From: Gudongella sp964575895
GTDB lineage: Bacteria > Bacillota > Clostridia > Tissierellales > Tissierellaceae
NCBI GenBank assembly: GCA_964575895.1
Contig: CAZNTE010000015.1
Span: forward strand, 1-64,000
DNA length: 64,000 bases
Direction of reading: 5' to 3'
The notes below the pieces were generated by a model, which was given only the letters and a program-made list of their open reading frames with translations, searched no databases and was not told where the DNA came from. Both the position numbers and the translations under genes were made by a program. Within the stretch, counting starts at the first letter, position 1. Every line of letters starts with the position of its first letter. Below are positions 45,780 through 54,104 of this stretch, one piece after another.

Positions 45780-45852
45780 TTCCTGGAAATTTAAATTAAT
45801 GCGAAGATGGCTTCCCCCATTATTAATTAGATAAATAGCTTTAATCCAGGAA
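45780..45852 (+). other. structured intergenic element of unknown type
   Basis: Outer pair TTCCTGGA / TCCAGGAA (45780-45787 and 45845-45852), inner pair AATTAAT / ATTAATT, and a central GAAG-ATGG-CTTC hairpin followed by CCCCC. Nested pairing over 73 bases, between tctA and the DUF1932 gene. Could be an RNA leader, a terminator-like 3' end, or chance. See findings. Confidence 0.35.
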
Positions 45853-45904
45853 TCTACTTATATTCAAGGTCATTATACTCATAATTATAATAAGGAGAGA
45901 TAGA

Positions 45905-46795
45905 ATGAATCCATATATTACATTTGTAGGCTTTGGAGAGGCTTCATATCATATAGCCAAAGGATTGACTAGTGAAGGTTTTCCAAAGATATATGCGTTT
46001 GACATTATGAGCAATCATCCAGAAAGAGGACAATTAATCCATGATAGGGCTAATGAGGCTCAAGTTGAAATTATATCAGATATGAAAGAAGCTATTGAAA
46101 AATCAAAATACATTATTTCTGCAACAAGTGCTAAGATAGCAGTTGACATTGCTGGATCAATTTTACCCTTGATGAGAGAAGGTCAGATTTTCATAGATAT
46201 TAATGCAGCATCTCCCATGTCTATGAAAGAGATTGATCAGCTAGATAGACCAGAAGGAGTTAAGTTCTGCGATTCTGCAGTAATGGGAGTAGTACCAACA
46301 GATGCTCATAAGGTTCCTATGTTATTATCTGGGGATGGAGCGAAGGAAGTTGAATTAGAACTATCTAAATATGGTATGAATCTAAGAGCATTAAATGGTG
46401 ATGCAGGTGGATCATCTGCAGTAAAAATGTTTAGAAGTATATTTATGAAGGGTTTAACACAATTAATGATTGAATCTTTTGTATCAGCTAATGAGTTTGG
46501 GGTACTGGATGAAATGGTTTCATCCTTGTCTAATAGCATAGATGATAAGAAATTAGTGGAATTGGCAAATCAACTAATTCCAAGAACTATAGTTCATGCT
46601 GAAAGAAGAGTTTCTGAGATGAAAGAGGTTGTACTTACATTACAAAGCCTTAACCAAGATTCTTTAATGTCAGAAGCTACTAGGGATAAACTTAGTATCA
46701 TAGCAGCTAGTGAATACTCAAAGGCATACAATGGGATACCACCGAAGGACTATGTTGAATCAATTGAAGGATTAACAAAAATATTCACTAAATGA
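45905..46795 (+). CDS. NAD(P)-dependent dehydrogenase, 6PGDH-like with DUF1932 domain
   Basis: 296 residues. Rossmann N-terminus (ITFVGFGEASYHIAKGL), beta-hydroxyacid dehydrogenase-like middle (FIDINAASPMSMKEI, CDSAVMGVVP), and a C-terminal DUF1932 helical domain (GGSSAVKMFRSIFMKGLTQL, where the Lys is the usual catalytic residue). Oxidises or reduces a hydroxyacid. Its position beside the GalB/GalC-like operon suggests it prepares or recycles an intermediate. RBS AAGGAGAG; its own -10-like TATACT lies about 30 bases upstream. Confidence 0.8.
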   Translation: MNPYITFVGFGEASYHIAKGLTSEGFPKIYAFDIMSNHPERGQLIHDRANEAQVEIISDMKEAIEKSKYIISATSAKIAVDIAGSILPLMREGQIFIDINAASPMSMKEIDQLDRPEGVKFCDSAVMGVVPTDAHKVPMLLSGDGAKEVELELSKYGMNLRALNGDAGGSSAVKMFRSIFMKGLTQLMIESFVSANEFGVLDEMVSSLSNSIDDKKLVELANQLIPRTIVHAERRVSEMKEVVLTLQSLNQDSLMSEATRDKLSIIAASEYSKAYNGIPPKDYVESIEGLTKIFTK

Positions 46796-46817
46796 AAATA
46801 TTGACAACACTAATTTT

Positions 46818-47519
46818 ATGGGGTATGATTGTGACAAAATAGCTGATTTGAATGATTTTGAAAGGCAGGTTTTATTGTTGTTATCACAAGGGGATAAAAT
46901 TTATGAAATAATACGTCAGAGAATACTAGATCACACTTATGTCCCATCTCAAGCACTGGTTGAATCAAATCTAGCTGAGGAATTGGGAGTAAGTAGAAAT
47001 ACTATTAAAAAAGCATTATTAAGACTTTCTAATGATAAGTTAGTGGTATTTAAGGCCAATAAGAGCGCAATAGTGAAGTCTTTGACTATAGAAGAAGCAG
47101 TAAATTTATTTGAAATTAGAGAAAGAGTTGAGGGTCTAATTGCATACTTAGGGGCACAGGTTATATCTGAGAAGGAACTTGATATAATAAAGGAAAACCT
47201 TGATAATATGAAGGCATGTCTTGAAAAGGGTGACTTAATGGGTTACTCCAAGACCAACGATATAATTCACAATGTATTATATAGTATTTGTCCAAATGAG
47301 GATGCCATAGATATTATACAATCCATAAGACTACAACTAAGAAGGTATAACAAAAGAACAATACTCATCTCAGGGAGGAGTCATGATTCCTTTAATGAGC
47401 ACCAGAATATTTATTTAGCCTTAAGAGATAAGGACGCGGATAAAGCAGAAATGATGATGAGACGACATATTAGGAATGTTAGAGAAGTTCTTAAGGAAAA
47501 CTACAATTTGTTATTTTAG
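46818..47519 (+). CDS. GntR family regulator (FCD domain)
   Basis: 233 residues: winged helix at about 25-85 (LAEELGVSRNTIKKALLRLS) and an all-helical FCD ligand domain (FEIRERVEGLIAYLGAQVI, terminal MMMRRHIRNVREVLKE with a metal-type His). The start is uncertain: ATG 46818 has no ribosome site and lies 22 bases after the previous gene, so it may be translationally coupled. Likely controls the operon at 40357, whose promoter carries a TTGT-N3-ACAA dyad. Confidence 0.87.
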   Translation: MGYDCDKIADLNDFERQVLLLLSQGDKIYEIIRQRILDHTYVPSQALVESNLAEELGVSRNTIKKALLRLSNDKLVVFKANKSAIVKSLTIEEAVNLFEIRERVEGLIAYLGAQVISEKELDIIKENLDNMKACLEKGDLMGYSKTNDIIHNVLYSICPNEDAIDIIQSIRLQLRRYNKRTILISGRSHDSFNEHQNIYLALRDKDADKAEMMMRRHIRNVREVLKENYNLLF

Positions 47520-47560
47520 TTAAGTTTAGATTTAATTGATTCAGAAAATTTACATTTAAA

Positions 47561-47587
47561 AGAGGCTTGAATTTATTTCAAGCCTCT
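47561..47587. terminator. bidirectional terminator
   Basis: Perfect 11-bp stem AGAGGCTTGAA / TTCAAGCCTCT between the convergent gntR-type and uspA genes. Confidence 0.8.
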
Positions 47588-47598
47588 AACTATGTCCC

Positions 47599-48060
47599 TT
47601 ATTCTTCTGCATCCTCATCTTCCATAATTACTAAAACTGGGCAATGTGCATGAGTAACAACATTTTTAGATACAGATCCAAAGAATAATCTCTTGATCTT
47701 TGAATAACCCCTTCTACCTATTACTATAAGGTCAGAACCTTTCTCTTCTGCTATACTTATAATACCCTTATAGGGATCTCCAACAGCAACTACTTTTTCA
47801 TAAGGAATATCATGTAAATCTGGTAGGGTTGGGATAAATTCATCCAGCATGTTAGTATGTTGTGCCTTCAAATTATCAATGACTGATTCCATATCGATTC
47901 CTGCTGCAAATTCACTTCTTCCTTCAAAGAAAATATCCGGATCCTTTACAACACTTAGGAATGTCAATGAGCTAGAATACTTTCTAGCAATGTCCACTGC
48001 TTGCTTAGCAGCCTTTAATGATGTGGGAGATCCATCTACAGCTACTAGAATATTTTTCAT
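47599..48060 (-). CDS. UspA-type universal stress protein (second copy)
   Basis: 153 residues from ATG 48060 (AAGGTGAG at the right spacing; a GTG 9 bases upstream overlaps the ribosome site). Single Usp domain, MKNILVAVDGSPTSLKAA and the ATP motif GRRGYSKIKRLFFGSVS. Close paralogue of the protein at 34622-35077; acidic C-terminal tail (EDEDAEE). Confidence 0.93.
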   Translation of the reverse strand: MKNILVAVDGSPTSLKAAKQAVDIARKYSSSLTFLSVVKDPDIFFEGRSEFAAGIDMESVIDNLKAQHTNMLDEFIPTLPDLHDIPYEKVVAVGDPYKGIISIAEEKGSDLIVIGRRGYSKIKRLFFGSVSKNVVTHAHCPVLVIMEDEDAEE

Positions 48061-48114
48061 TTTTCTCACCTTCTTAAAAAACTTCCCCCAATATAACTTC
48101 TAATGTTTGTTATA

Positions 48115-48126
48115 TATATACCCAAT
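48115..48126 (-). promoter_or_regulatory. 12-bp motif shared by both uspA genes
   Basis: ATTGGGTATATA on the minus strand, 55 bases before the start codon; identical to 35130-35141. Confidence 0.5.
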
Positions 48127-48321
48127 TAAAGAGTAGGATATAGTATAAATGAATAATCTTAATGTCATGGTTGAATTAGATAAAAAGTGTGCTTTTAAAC
48201 AAATATCTCCTGCCATTAAAAGAGAAAATATCGCGTATAGAGCTTGAAAAAAGGAATAAATAGGTATACAATATATACACAATATACTTTAACCGAGAAA
48301 ATATCACTGGAGGTGAGATAT

Positions 48322-49698
48322 ATGTTAGTAAGGTTTTCTGTTTCTAACTTCAAATCATATAATGAGAGACAAGAATTGATCTTAATTTCGGATAAGAAGA
48401 AGCGTTTGAACAAGGAACACTTAATTAATATTGATGATGTAGAATTATTAAGAGCTGCGGGCATATTTGGAGCTAACGCTTCTGGTAAAAGCAATCTAGT
48501 TGAAGCCATAAACTTTGGTAAGTTTGTAGTATTATACGGAATCCCAAAAGATTCCACTAGGCTATACTTTAGACAAAATACCGAAAATCGATTCACTGAC
48601 ACTACTTTTGAATTTGAAATTTACAAGAATGGTAACTTTTACGCGTATGGATTTAGCCTTAATTTATTTAACATGGAGATAAAGTCAGAATGGGTTTATA
48701 AGTTGTTACCAAATAATAGGCAGGAAATGATCTTTGAGAGAGAGACGCACACTAATAGATTTACGATATCAGAAGACGTACTAAAAGATGAAACGGATAT
48801 TATGAGGTTCAACACCTATAAGCTAGATTTTGAATTTAATAAAACTAACTTATTCCTTCAGGAGATGAATAGATTAAAAAAGATAAATGAGTCTTCTGGG
48901 TTGCATTTCTTTGTAGATATATATAACTGGTTTATGGAGGATTTAAGAGTCGCAATGCCTGATCAACCAATAAATCCTATGGTAGTAAATTTTGATGATG
49001 GGGTTGTAAAGAGGATAAATGCAATTATCAAGAACTTCGATACAGGAATAGAAGAGGTAATTACAAAAAAATATAAGTTGGATGAGTTTAGGAGTATAGT
49101 TTCGGATATTGATTTCAATAATATAATTAATACTTTTAATGTAAATACTTCAATGGCTCCAGAAGGAAGTTCAATAAGGATGTCATTTAGAAGCAAGAAT
49201 TTGATAGTTATCATTAGTAGTTTGAAGGGTAAAGAACCAGAGTTTACAACTATTACTTTGAAGCATAGAAATTCTTCGGAAGAGTTTTATTTTAACGAAG
49301 AGTCAGATGGTACAAAACGATTATTTGACCTATTGGATATATTAATAAGTGGTGAGAAGAACAAGGTATATGTTATTGACGAAATAGAAAGAAGCCTTCA
49401 CCCAAATTTAATTTATCAATTTTTGGAGGTTTTCTTTAGTAGACTTAGGAAATATAACATTCAGCTAATATTTACAACTCATGAATCGAGGATCCTTGAC
49501 CAAGAACTTATGAGACGAGATGAAATATGGTTCTGTGAAAAGGGGATTGATAATTCTACTAAACTATATTCATTGGATAGGTTTAATGAACGATATGATA
49601 AGAAAATTGACAAGTCATATCTAGATGGTAGATATGGTGGAGTTCCAGAGATTAAAAGCATAGTATCTGAGGAGGGGGAAGACTATTGGCCCCTTTAA
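48322..49698 (+). CDS. AAA15/RloA-type ATPase, probable defence pair subunit
   Basis: 458 residues from ATG 48322 (TGGAGGTGAG upstream). Ends-in ATPase of the AAA15 class: VRFSVSNFKSYNERQEL at the N-terminus, Walker A GIFGANASGKSNLVEAI near residue 50, Walker B YVIDEIERSLHPNLI near 350, and FTTHESRIL. Overlaps by 13 bases a RloB-type gene, the RloA-RloB (AbiL-like) arrangement known from phage-defence and restriction-linked loci. The ATPase probably senses infection and controls the partner. It is intact here while the partner is not. Confidence 0.85.
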   Translation: MLVRFSVSNFKSYNERQELILISDKKKRLNKEHLINIDDVELLRAAGIFGANASGKSNLVEAINFGKFVVLYGIPKDSTRLYFRQNTENRFTDTTFEFEIYKNGNFYAYGFSLNLFNMEIKSEWVYKLLPNNRQEMIFERETHTNRFTISEDVLKDETDIMRFNTYKLDFEFNKTNLFLQEMNRLKKINESSGLHFFVDIYNWFMEDLRVAMPDQPINPMVVNFDDGVVKRINAIIKNFDTGIEEVITKKYKLDEFRSIVSDIDFNNIINTFNVNTSMAPEGSSIRMSFRSKNLIVIISSLKGKEPEFTTITLKHRNSSEEFYFNEESDGTKRLFDLLDILISGEKNKVYVIDEIERSLHPNLIYQFLEVFFSRLRKYNIQLIFTTHESRILDQELMRRDEIWFCEKGIDNSTKLYSLDRFNERYDKKIDKSYLDGRYGGVPEIKSIVSEEGEDYWPL

Positions 49699-50396
49699 GA
49701 GAAATTAGTAATTGGACTAATAGATATGACAATGTATATGAAATTACACCTAAAAAAAGGTACTATATAATAACAGAAGGATCAAGAACTGAGAGAAAGT
49801 ACTTTGAGATAATTGACAATAATAGAGAAAAATCAAAAATCAACTCCCTTTTAGATATTGTGTTTTAAAAAAAAGAGCAGAATTTAAAAGGATATAGCTC
49901 CCCAAAAAAGTTACTAGAATTAATTAATCAAAAACGCGAGGTAATAATCCGAGGACAAGGTTATAATAGTGAACTGGACAGATTTGTAATAGTGTTTGAT
50001 AGAGATAGTTTCTCAAATGAAGAAGATTATATTGAGTTTATTAGAGTTGCAAAAGATAAGAACTTTTTAGCAATAACTAGTCCTTGCTTTGAGGTTTGGT
50101 TATTGCTTCATCAAGAAAATTCTGTTGAAAAAATAATACTACAAAATTACGAAGCCATACTAGGTAATTGTAGAATTAGCAATAACCATAGTTTTGTAAG
50201 TGATGTAACTTCCAATATTTTAGGTATGAATCCTAAACGAAGAATTCCAAGAAATTTTATACTTAACAATATTAATGTAGCTATAGAGCGGGAAAAGTTA
50301 ATTAATAATAATATTTTTAGGATGTTTAATAAAGTTGGTTCAAATATTGGCTCATTAATTTTGGAGATGAGAGATGAGGACCTTAAGCGATATTAG
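49686..50396 (+). pseudogene. RloB-like Toprim protein interrupted by an in-frame TAA
   Basis: Reading one frame from TTG 49686 (after GAGGAGGGGG) to 50396 gives a 236-codon RloB family protein with one in-frame TAA at 49866-49868 (codon 61). Both sides are clearly the same protein: YYIITEGSRTERKYFEII before the stop, and DRFVIVFDRDSFSNEEDY, then ITSPCFEVWLLLH after it. The EGxxTExxYF and DxD motifs are the Toprim-like residues of this family. Frame is kept, so this is a substitution, not an indel. The downstream half has no good ribosome site, so the gene is probably inactive. Confidence 0.82.
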
Positions 50397-50504
50397 CAAA
50401 ATATAAACGGTCTACTCAGTTGATGAGGTTCTTTATTGATGTTTTAGAGGTATAAACCTAAAACGAGATTCACTGTGAAATTAAATATACAACACATAAA
50501 CAAT

Positions 50505-50535
50505 GAAAGGGTGGTTAAAATTAATCCACCCTTTC
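50505..50535 (-). terminator. terminator of the NitT/TauT-type ABC operon
   Basis: 10-bp stem GAAAGGGTGG / CCACCCTTTC overlapping the stop codon, followed on the minus strand by ATTGTTTATG. Confidence 0.65.
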
Positions 50536-51213
50536 AAGAATCTTTCTCATCTTTATATAGTTTTCTTGGTTTTCTTCTTCTAGGTAAATATTACTAAGTA
50601 CATTATTGACCCTAGTAGGTTTATTTGATAGCACTACTATCCTTTTACCCAGACTAATTGCAACATCAATATCGTGGGTAACTACAAGTACACTTCTTTT
50701 TTCATTTCTAACCAGATCCTTAAAGAACTTGATAAGACTATTCTTCATAGTCATATCAAGATTAGAAAAGGGTTCATCCAGAAGAATTAAAGATGATGGA
50801 TAGATGAAAGCTCTAAGAATGGATATCCTCTGTTTCATTCCACCAGATAGTTGATCTGGGTAGTAGTTCTTATAATCCTCTAATCCAACTAATGATAGGT
50901 ACTTATTGGTTAATTTAGCGATTTCCTTGGAATCCATTTTACCCTTTAATACAAAGGATATGTTATCTTCAACATTTTTCCAGGGAATTAGCCTATCTTC
51001 CTGAAAGACATAGGATATTTCATCGTCAAATCCTTCTAATCCACCTGAATCTTTCTTTATGAACCCAGCAATGATATTAAGTAAAGTTGTCTTTCCACAA
51101 CCAGATGGACCCATGATACAGGTAACTTCTTCCTTCTTTATCTCAAGGGATATATTATCCAGTACCTGGAGAGAGTCATAGCTTTTACTTAGATTTTCTA
51201 TTTGATATTTCAT
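50521..51213 (-). CDS. ABC transporter ATP-binding protein, NitT/TauT type
   Basis: 230 residues from ATG 51213, 5 bases after the permease stop; longer ORF starts would overlap the permease and have no similarity to the family. Walker A GPSGCGKTTLLN, Q-loop YVFQEDRLIPW, signature LSGGMKQRISILRAF, Walker B LILLDEPFSNLD, H-loop VVTHD. Energises uptake with the adjacent permease and lipoprotein. Substrate class (sulfonate, nitrate, thiamine precursor or other) cannot be fixed. Confidence 0.92.
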   Translation of the reverse strand: MKYQIENLSKSYDSLQVLDNISLEIKKEEVTCIMGPSGCGKTTLLNIIAGFIKKDSGGLEGFDDEISYVFQEDRLIPWKNVEDNISFVLKGKMDSKEIAKLTNKYLSLVGLEDYKNYYPDQLSGGMKQRISILRAFIYPSSLILLDEPFSNLDMTMKNSLIKFFKDLVRNEKRSVLVVTHDIDVAISLGKRIVVLSNKPTRVNNVLSNIYLEEENQENYIKMRKILERVD

Positions 51214-51218
51214 TTCTC

Positions 51219-51977
51219 TCACACACCACTCTTTCTTATAAGACTTCTTTGGAATAAGGACATTAAGATAGACAATCCCTTTGAAAGTATCAGTATTATA
51301 ATTATCCATGCAAAGACTCCTGGAGTGTTAAGGTAGGTCTTTTGGAGGATCAGATTAGATCCTATGGAGTATTGGGGTTGGGATAGAACCTCTCCGGCTA
51401 TTACCATCTTAAGGGCTGAACCTAGGGTGCTATTTGCTATGAAGAATATTGAAGATAGTATGACTGGGATATAGATATCCTTAATTTTAACCCATCTACT
51501 CACCTTATATATCTTTGCCATTTCCAGCAGTTTCACATCAATGGACTTAATTCCACCTAATACCTTTTCAAATTGGATGGGAAGGATAAAGATAATGCCA
51601 ATAAATATTGAAACCATTTCCACATCCAGCCAGATTAAAGCAAGGATAATTATTGCCAGAATGGGAATGGATGCCATCATGGAAAGAACTGGTTTAATAT
51701 GATTATATAGGACTACAGATACTGAAGATAGGCTGGCAAGGATTATTGATAGAATTGTGGATATGACAAAAACAAGTATACTCCTAAAAAAGGTCCATAG
51801 AATAGTTAAGAAGAAGTCATCACTACTTACTATTCTAAATAGATTCTCTATGGTTACACCAATCCCTGGGATGATAATTTCATTATCAACTATTATGGAT
51901 ACGAGTAACCAAATGAGTATTAGGTTTATACCTGGAAGGATTTTGCTTTTACTTATTCTTGTAATATATTCTTTCAT
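51219..51977 (-). CDS. ABC transporter permease, NitT/TauT type
   Basis: 252 residues, about six helices, BPD_transp_1 fold with the EAA-like loop (EMAKIYKVSRWVKIKDIYIP). AGGAGGTAAGGTG lies before the ATG. Its start overlaps the binding-protein gene by 29 bases, so translation is coupled. Confidence 0.9.
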   Translation of the reverse strand: MKEYITRISKSKILPGINLILIWLLVSIIVDNEIIIPGIGVTIENLFRIVSSDDFFLTILWTFFRSILVFVISTILSIILASLSSVSVVLYNHIKPVLSMMASIPILAIIILALIWLDVEMVSIFIGIIFILPIQFEKVLGGIKSIDVKLLEMAKIYKVSRWVKIKDIYIPVILSSIFFIANSTLGSALKMVIAGEVLSQPQYSIGSNLILQKTYLNTPGVFAWIIIILILSKGLSILMSLFQRSLIRKSGV

Positions 51978-52953
51978 CTGGCACCTTACCTCCTATGAAT
52001 TCAGGTGCAAACTCATTTATCTTGGAGTAGTATAGATTATATTCTTCTACACTATCCTCTATGTTAAAATTTCCAATACCCAATCTTTTGATTCCACTAA
52101 TAACCCCTTCCTTGGCAGGTCCCAAACTTAGGACTTCTGATAGTTCTCCTAAATCATCTGGATTTTTCAGAGCCCAATCTATACTCTCCTGGTATATCTT
52201 TAAAAAGTCTTCCACAAACTCTGGATGGTTTATAATAAGGTCCTCCTTAATAACAAGACTGGACTGGGGATACCCATATGATACTCCCACTGAATCCATC
52301 CATAGATCATTTAAACTAAATAGGACTTTCAGATCCGGGTTCTTAAGGAGTACACTTGATAATACTGGTTCAGGTAAAAGAGCAAGATCTGTTTTTCCTG
52401 AAAGAAGTAGGGGGGCTACTTCTGCTGCTGAATTTAAATAGACAAGATCTAAGTCCTCCTCCATATCAAGACCCATATCAAGAAGAATAAGTTTAAGGAT
52501 TACATCAGGTGTAAGTCCCCTACCAAAGGTATGTAGGGTCTTACCCTTAAGATCGTCTAATGAGGTTAATTCTTCTCTACCAACTATGTAGAGATTTCCC
52601 CAGGTGGAGGTTCCACAGATTACATAACCAAGGTCCTTATTATAACTTTGGGCTGCCAGTGTGGTAGGAACAATGGCAATATCTGCTTCTCTCTTTATAA
52701 GTCTGGTAGAAAGCAAATCTGGGGAGTTTAGAATTTCATACTTTATCTTATAACCTTCTCCAATTTTAGGATCATCATTTATCATCTTGGTAACACTTAG
52801 GGCAGTAACCCCTTCCATAAAGGAAAAGATAATTTCAGGATTTGATTTTTCATCTACAAGTTGATTTTCATCATCCGTATCTCTACCTAGACTACAGGAA
52901 GATAGAATAAGGGAAAGGGCAAGAGATAATAATATAATTAGTCTTTTCTTCAA
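51949..52953 (-). CDS. ABC transporter substrate-binding lipoprotein, NitT/TauT type
   Basis: 334 residues from TTG 52953, 8 bases after GGAG; a GTG 9 bases upstream would overlap the ribosome site. Lipobox ILSSC gives Cys20. SsuA/NMT1-type fold (FSFMEGVTALSVTKMI, DIAIVPTTLAAQSYN, DLKGKTLHTFGRGLTPDVIL). First gene of a three-gene operon (binding protein, permease, ATPase) on the minus strand. No enzyme gene beside it reveals the ligand. Confidence 0.87.
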   Translation of the reverse strand: MKKRLIILLSLALSLILSSCSLGRDTDDENQLVDEKSNPEIIFSFMEGVTALSVTKMINDDPKIGEGYKIKYEILNSPDLLSTRLIKREADIAIVPTTLAAQSYNKDLGYVICGTSTWGNLYIVGREELTSLDDLKGKTLHTFGRGLTPDVILKLILLDMGLDMEEDLDLVYLNSAAEVAPLLLSGKTDLALLPEPVLSSVLLKNPDLKVLFSLNDLWMDSVGVSYGYPQSSLVIKEDLIINHPEFVEDFLKIYQESIDWALKNPDDLGELSEVLSLGPAKEGVISGIKRLGIGNFNIEDSVEEYNLYYSKINEFAPEFIGGKVPDERIYYKNK

Positions 52954-52979
52954 GGTAATCACTCCAATTTAGTTTGTTA

Positions 52980-53023
52980 GATTGGTTTATACGGGTTCAT
53001 ATATCAATGTATTTACACCAATC
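52980..53023 (-). promoter_or_regulatory. inverted repeat in the ABC operon leader
   Basis: GATTGGT / ACCAATC with 30 bases between, lying in the 5' untranslated leader between the promoter at 53060 and the start codon. Operator or leader stem; unidentified. Confidence 0.4.
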
Positions 53024-53059
53024 AATAATATCGTTAAAAAAATAACATATATCAAATTA

Positions 53060-53088
53060 AATATACTATTATTGCTTACCTATGTCAA
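53060..53088 (-). promoter_or_regulatory. sigma-A promoter of the ABC operon
   Basis: On the minus strand TTGACA (53088-53083), exactly 17 bases, TATATT (53065-53060). Confidence 0.65.
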
Positions 53089-53099
53089 GGATACATTTT

Positions 53100-53580
53100 T
53101 GATACTGTGATTAACATATAAAGATTTGTAGATAGAGGGATTTATATGAGCTAAAGACTCTATAAGACTAGATAATAATATTTAGACTTTTATGAATCCA
53201 ACAAGTTTAAGTATTTTTTATGAAGATTTGGATATATGTATTGAAGGTGGTTGGGTAAGCCATAATGATGAATAAGATATCTAAAAGACATACCATCAGA
53301 ACCCTTGGATTATGATCAAATTGTCTATGTACCTTAATCCTACCCAGGCTAAGTTAATTATCATATCTATTGGATTATCCTTGAATTTGAAGGGTATGTA
53401 AGGTTTTTTAATACTTAATTATTCTATTCTTAACTATAACCTTTATATGAGTTAGTAGATGGTACTAAAAATATTATACTTGAGTACTAGGACCTTTAGT
53501 AAAATATTAGACTACAACTGATAAGTAGCAAGGATAAGGCCCTGGGATTAGGCAAGAAAAGAAGAAATGGGATAAGAGAT
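53100..53580. other. gene-free stretch, possibly decayed
   Basis: No intact gene or RNA seen. A short open stretch at 53272-53336 (+) has coding-like composition (RYLKDIPSEPLDYDQIVYVP then stop) with no start or ribosome site, as a relic would show. Confidence 0.3.
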
Positions 53581-53585
53581 ATGAG

Positions 53586-53628
53586 ATAAAAAACAATCTG
53601 CCACAAAGACTACAACCTTGTGGCAGAT
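53586..53628 (-). terminator. rho-independent terminator
   Basis: 11-bp perfect stem ATCTGCCACAA / TTGTGGCAGAT followed on the minus strand by TGTTTTTT; ends the ABM-domain gene. Confidence 0.85.
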
Positions 53629-53706
53629 AAGTTTGATCCTGTGTTCTTTCTTTACTTTTTCTTCTTATATCAATAATTAATCTTCTACTTGTAGTGATTA
53701 TAAGGG

Positions 53707-53985
53707 TTAAAGTGCTGTAAATACCTTAACATCTCTTTCAAGTAATAGATCCTTTACTGCTGCTCCATAATTTGCAAAGTGTGGTGTGGTCTTATGGAAT
53801 TCAAAGGCATCCATATCAACATACTTCTCATATAGGAAAACATGATTTCCATCAACTGCTGCTTCATAGTTTAAGCATCCTGGTTCATTTAAACTATTCT
53901 TTGAATTTGTAAGTAGATGTTCAACAAACTCATCCAGTTTACCTTCCTTAACTAAATAATTAACCTGTATTACAACTTTAGCCAT
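53707..53985 (-). CDS. antibiotic biosynthesis monooxygenase (ABM) domain protein
   Basis: 92 residues from ATG 53985 preceded by AAGGAGG; the longer frame upstream has no ribosome site. Single ABM ferredoxin-like fold (VVIQVNYLVKEGKLDEFVEH, EPGCLNYEAAVDGNHVFLYE, HKTTPHFANYG with the conserved His). YgiN-type small proteins act as quinol monooxygenases or stress-linked dimers; the activity in an anaerobe is unclear. Confidence 0.88.
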   Translation of the reverse strand: MAKVVIQVNYLVKEGKLDEFVEHLLTNSKNSLNEPGCLNYEAAVDGNHVFLYEKYVDMDAFEFHKTTPHFANYGAAVKDLLLERDVKVFTAL

Positions 53986-54016
53986 TTTTTTATCCTCCTT
54001 AGATAATGTTACTTTA

Positions 54017-54045
54017 ATATTATTCCAAGTATATGACCTTGTCAA
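54017..54045 (-). promoter_or_regulatory. sigma-A promoter of the ABM gene
   Basis: On the minus strand TTGACA (54045-54040), 17 bases, TAATAT (54022-54017), 32 bases before the start codon. Confidence 0.75.
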
Positions 54046-54104
54046 TTAAACCTATCATTGGTAGACTTAGAGTAAGGTAAAACATATTAATGGGAGTGAT
54101 ATAA

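Noticed and set aside
45795..45865. Fluoride (crcB-type) riboswitch
   Set aside because: A partial resemblance (GATGGC-nTTCC and a closing helix followed by TAC) but the conserved TGATG segment and the required pseudoknot partners are absent, and the downstream gene is not a fluoride exporter.
49992..50396. Independent small gene starting at ATG 49992
   Set aside because: Same frame as 49686-49868, continuous RloB similarity upstream of the ATG, and no ribosome site; better read as the second half of a broken gene.
53272..53336. Small gene in the 53.1-53.6 kb gap
   Set aside because: Only about 20 coding-like residues, no start codon with ribosome site; at most a relic.
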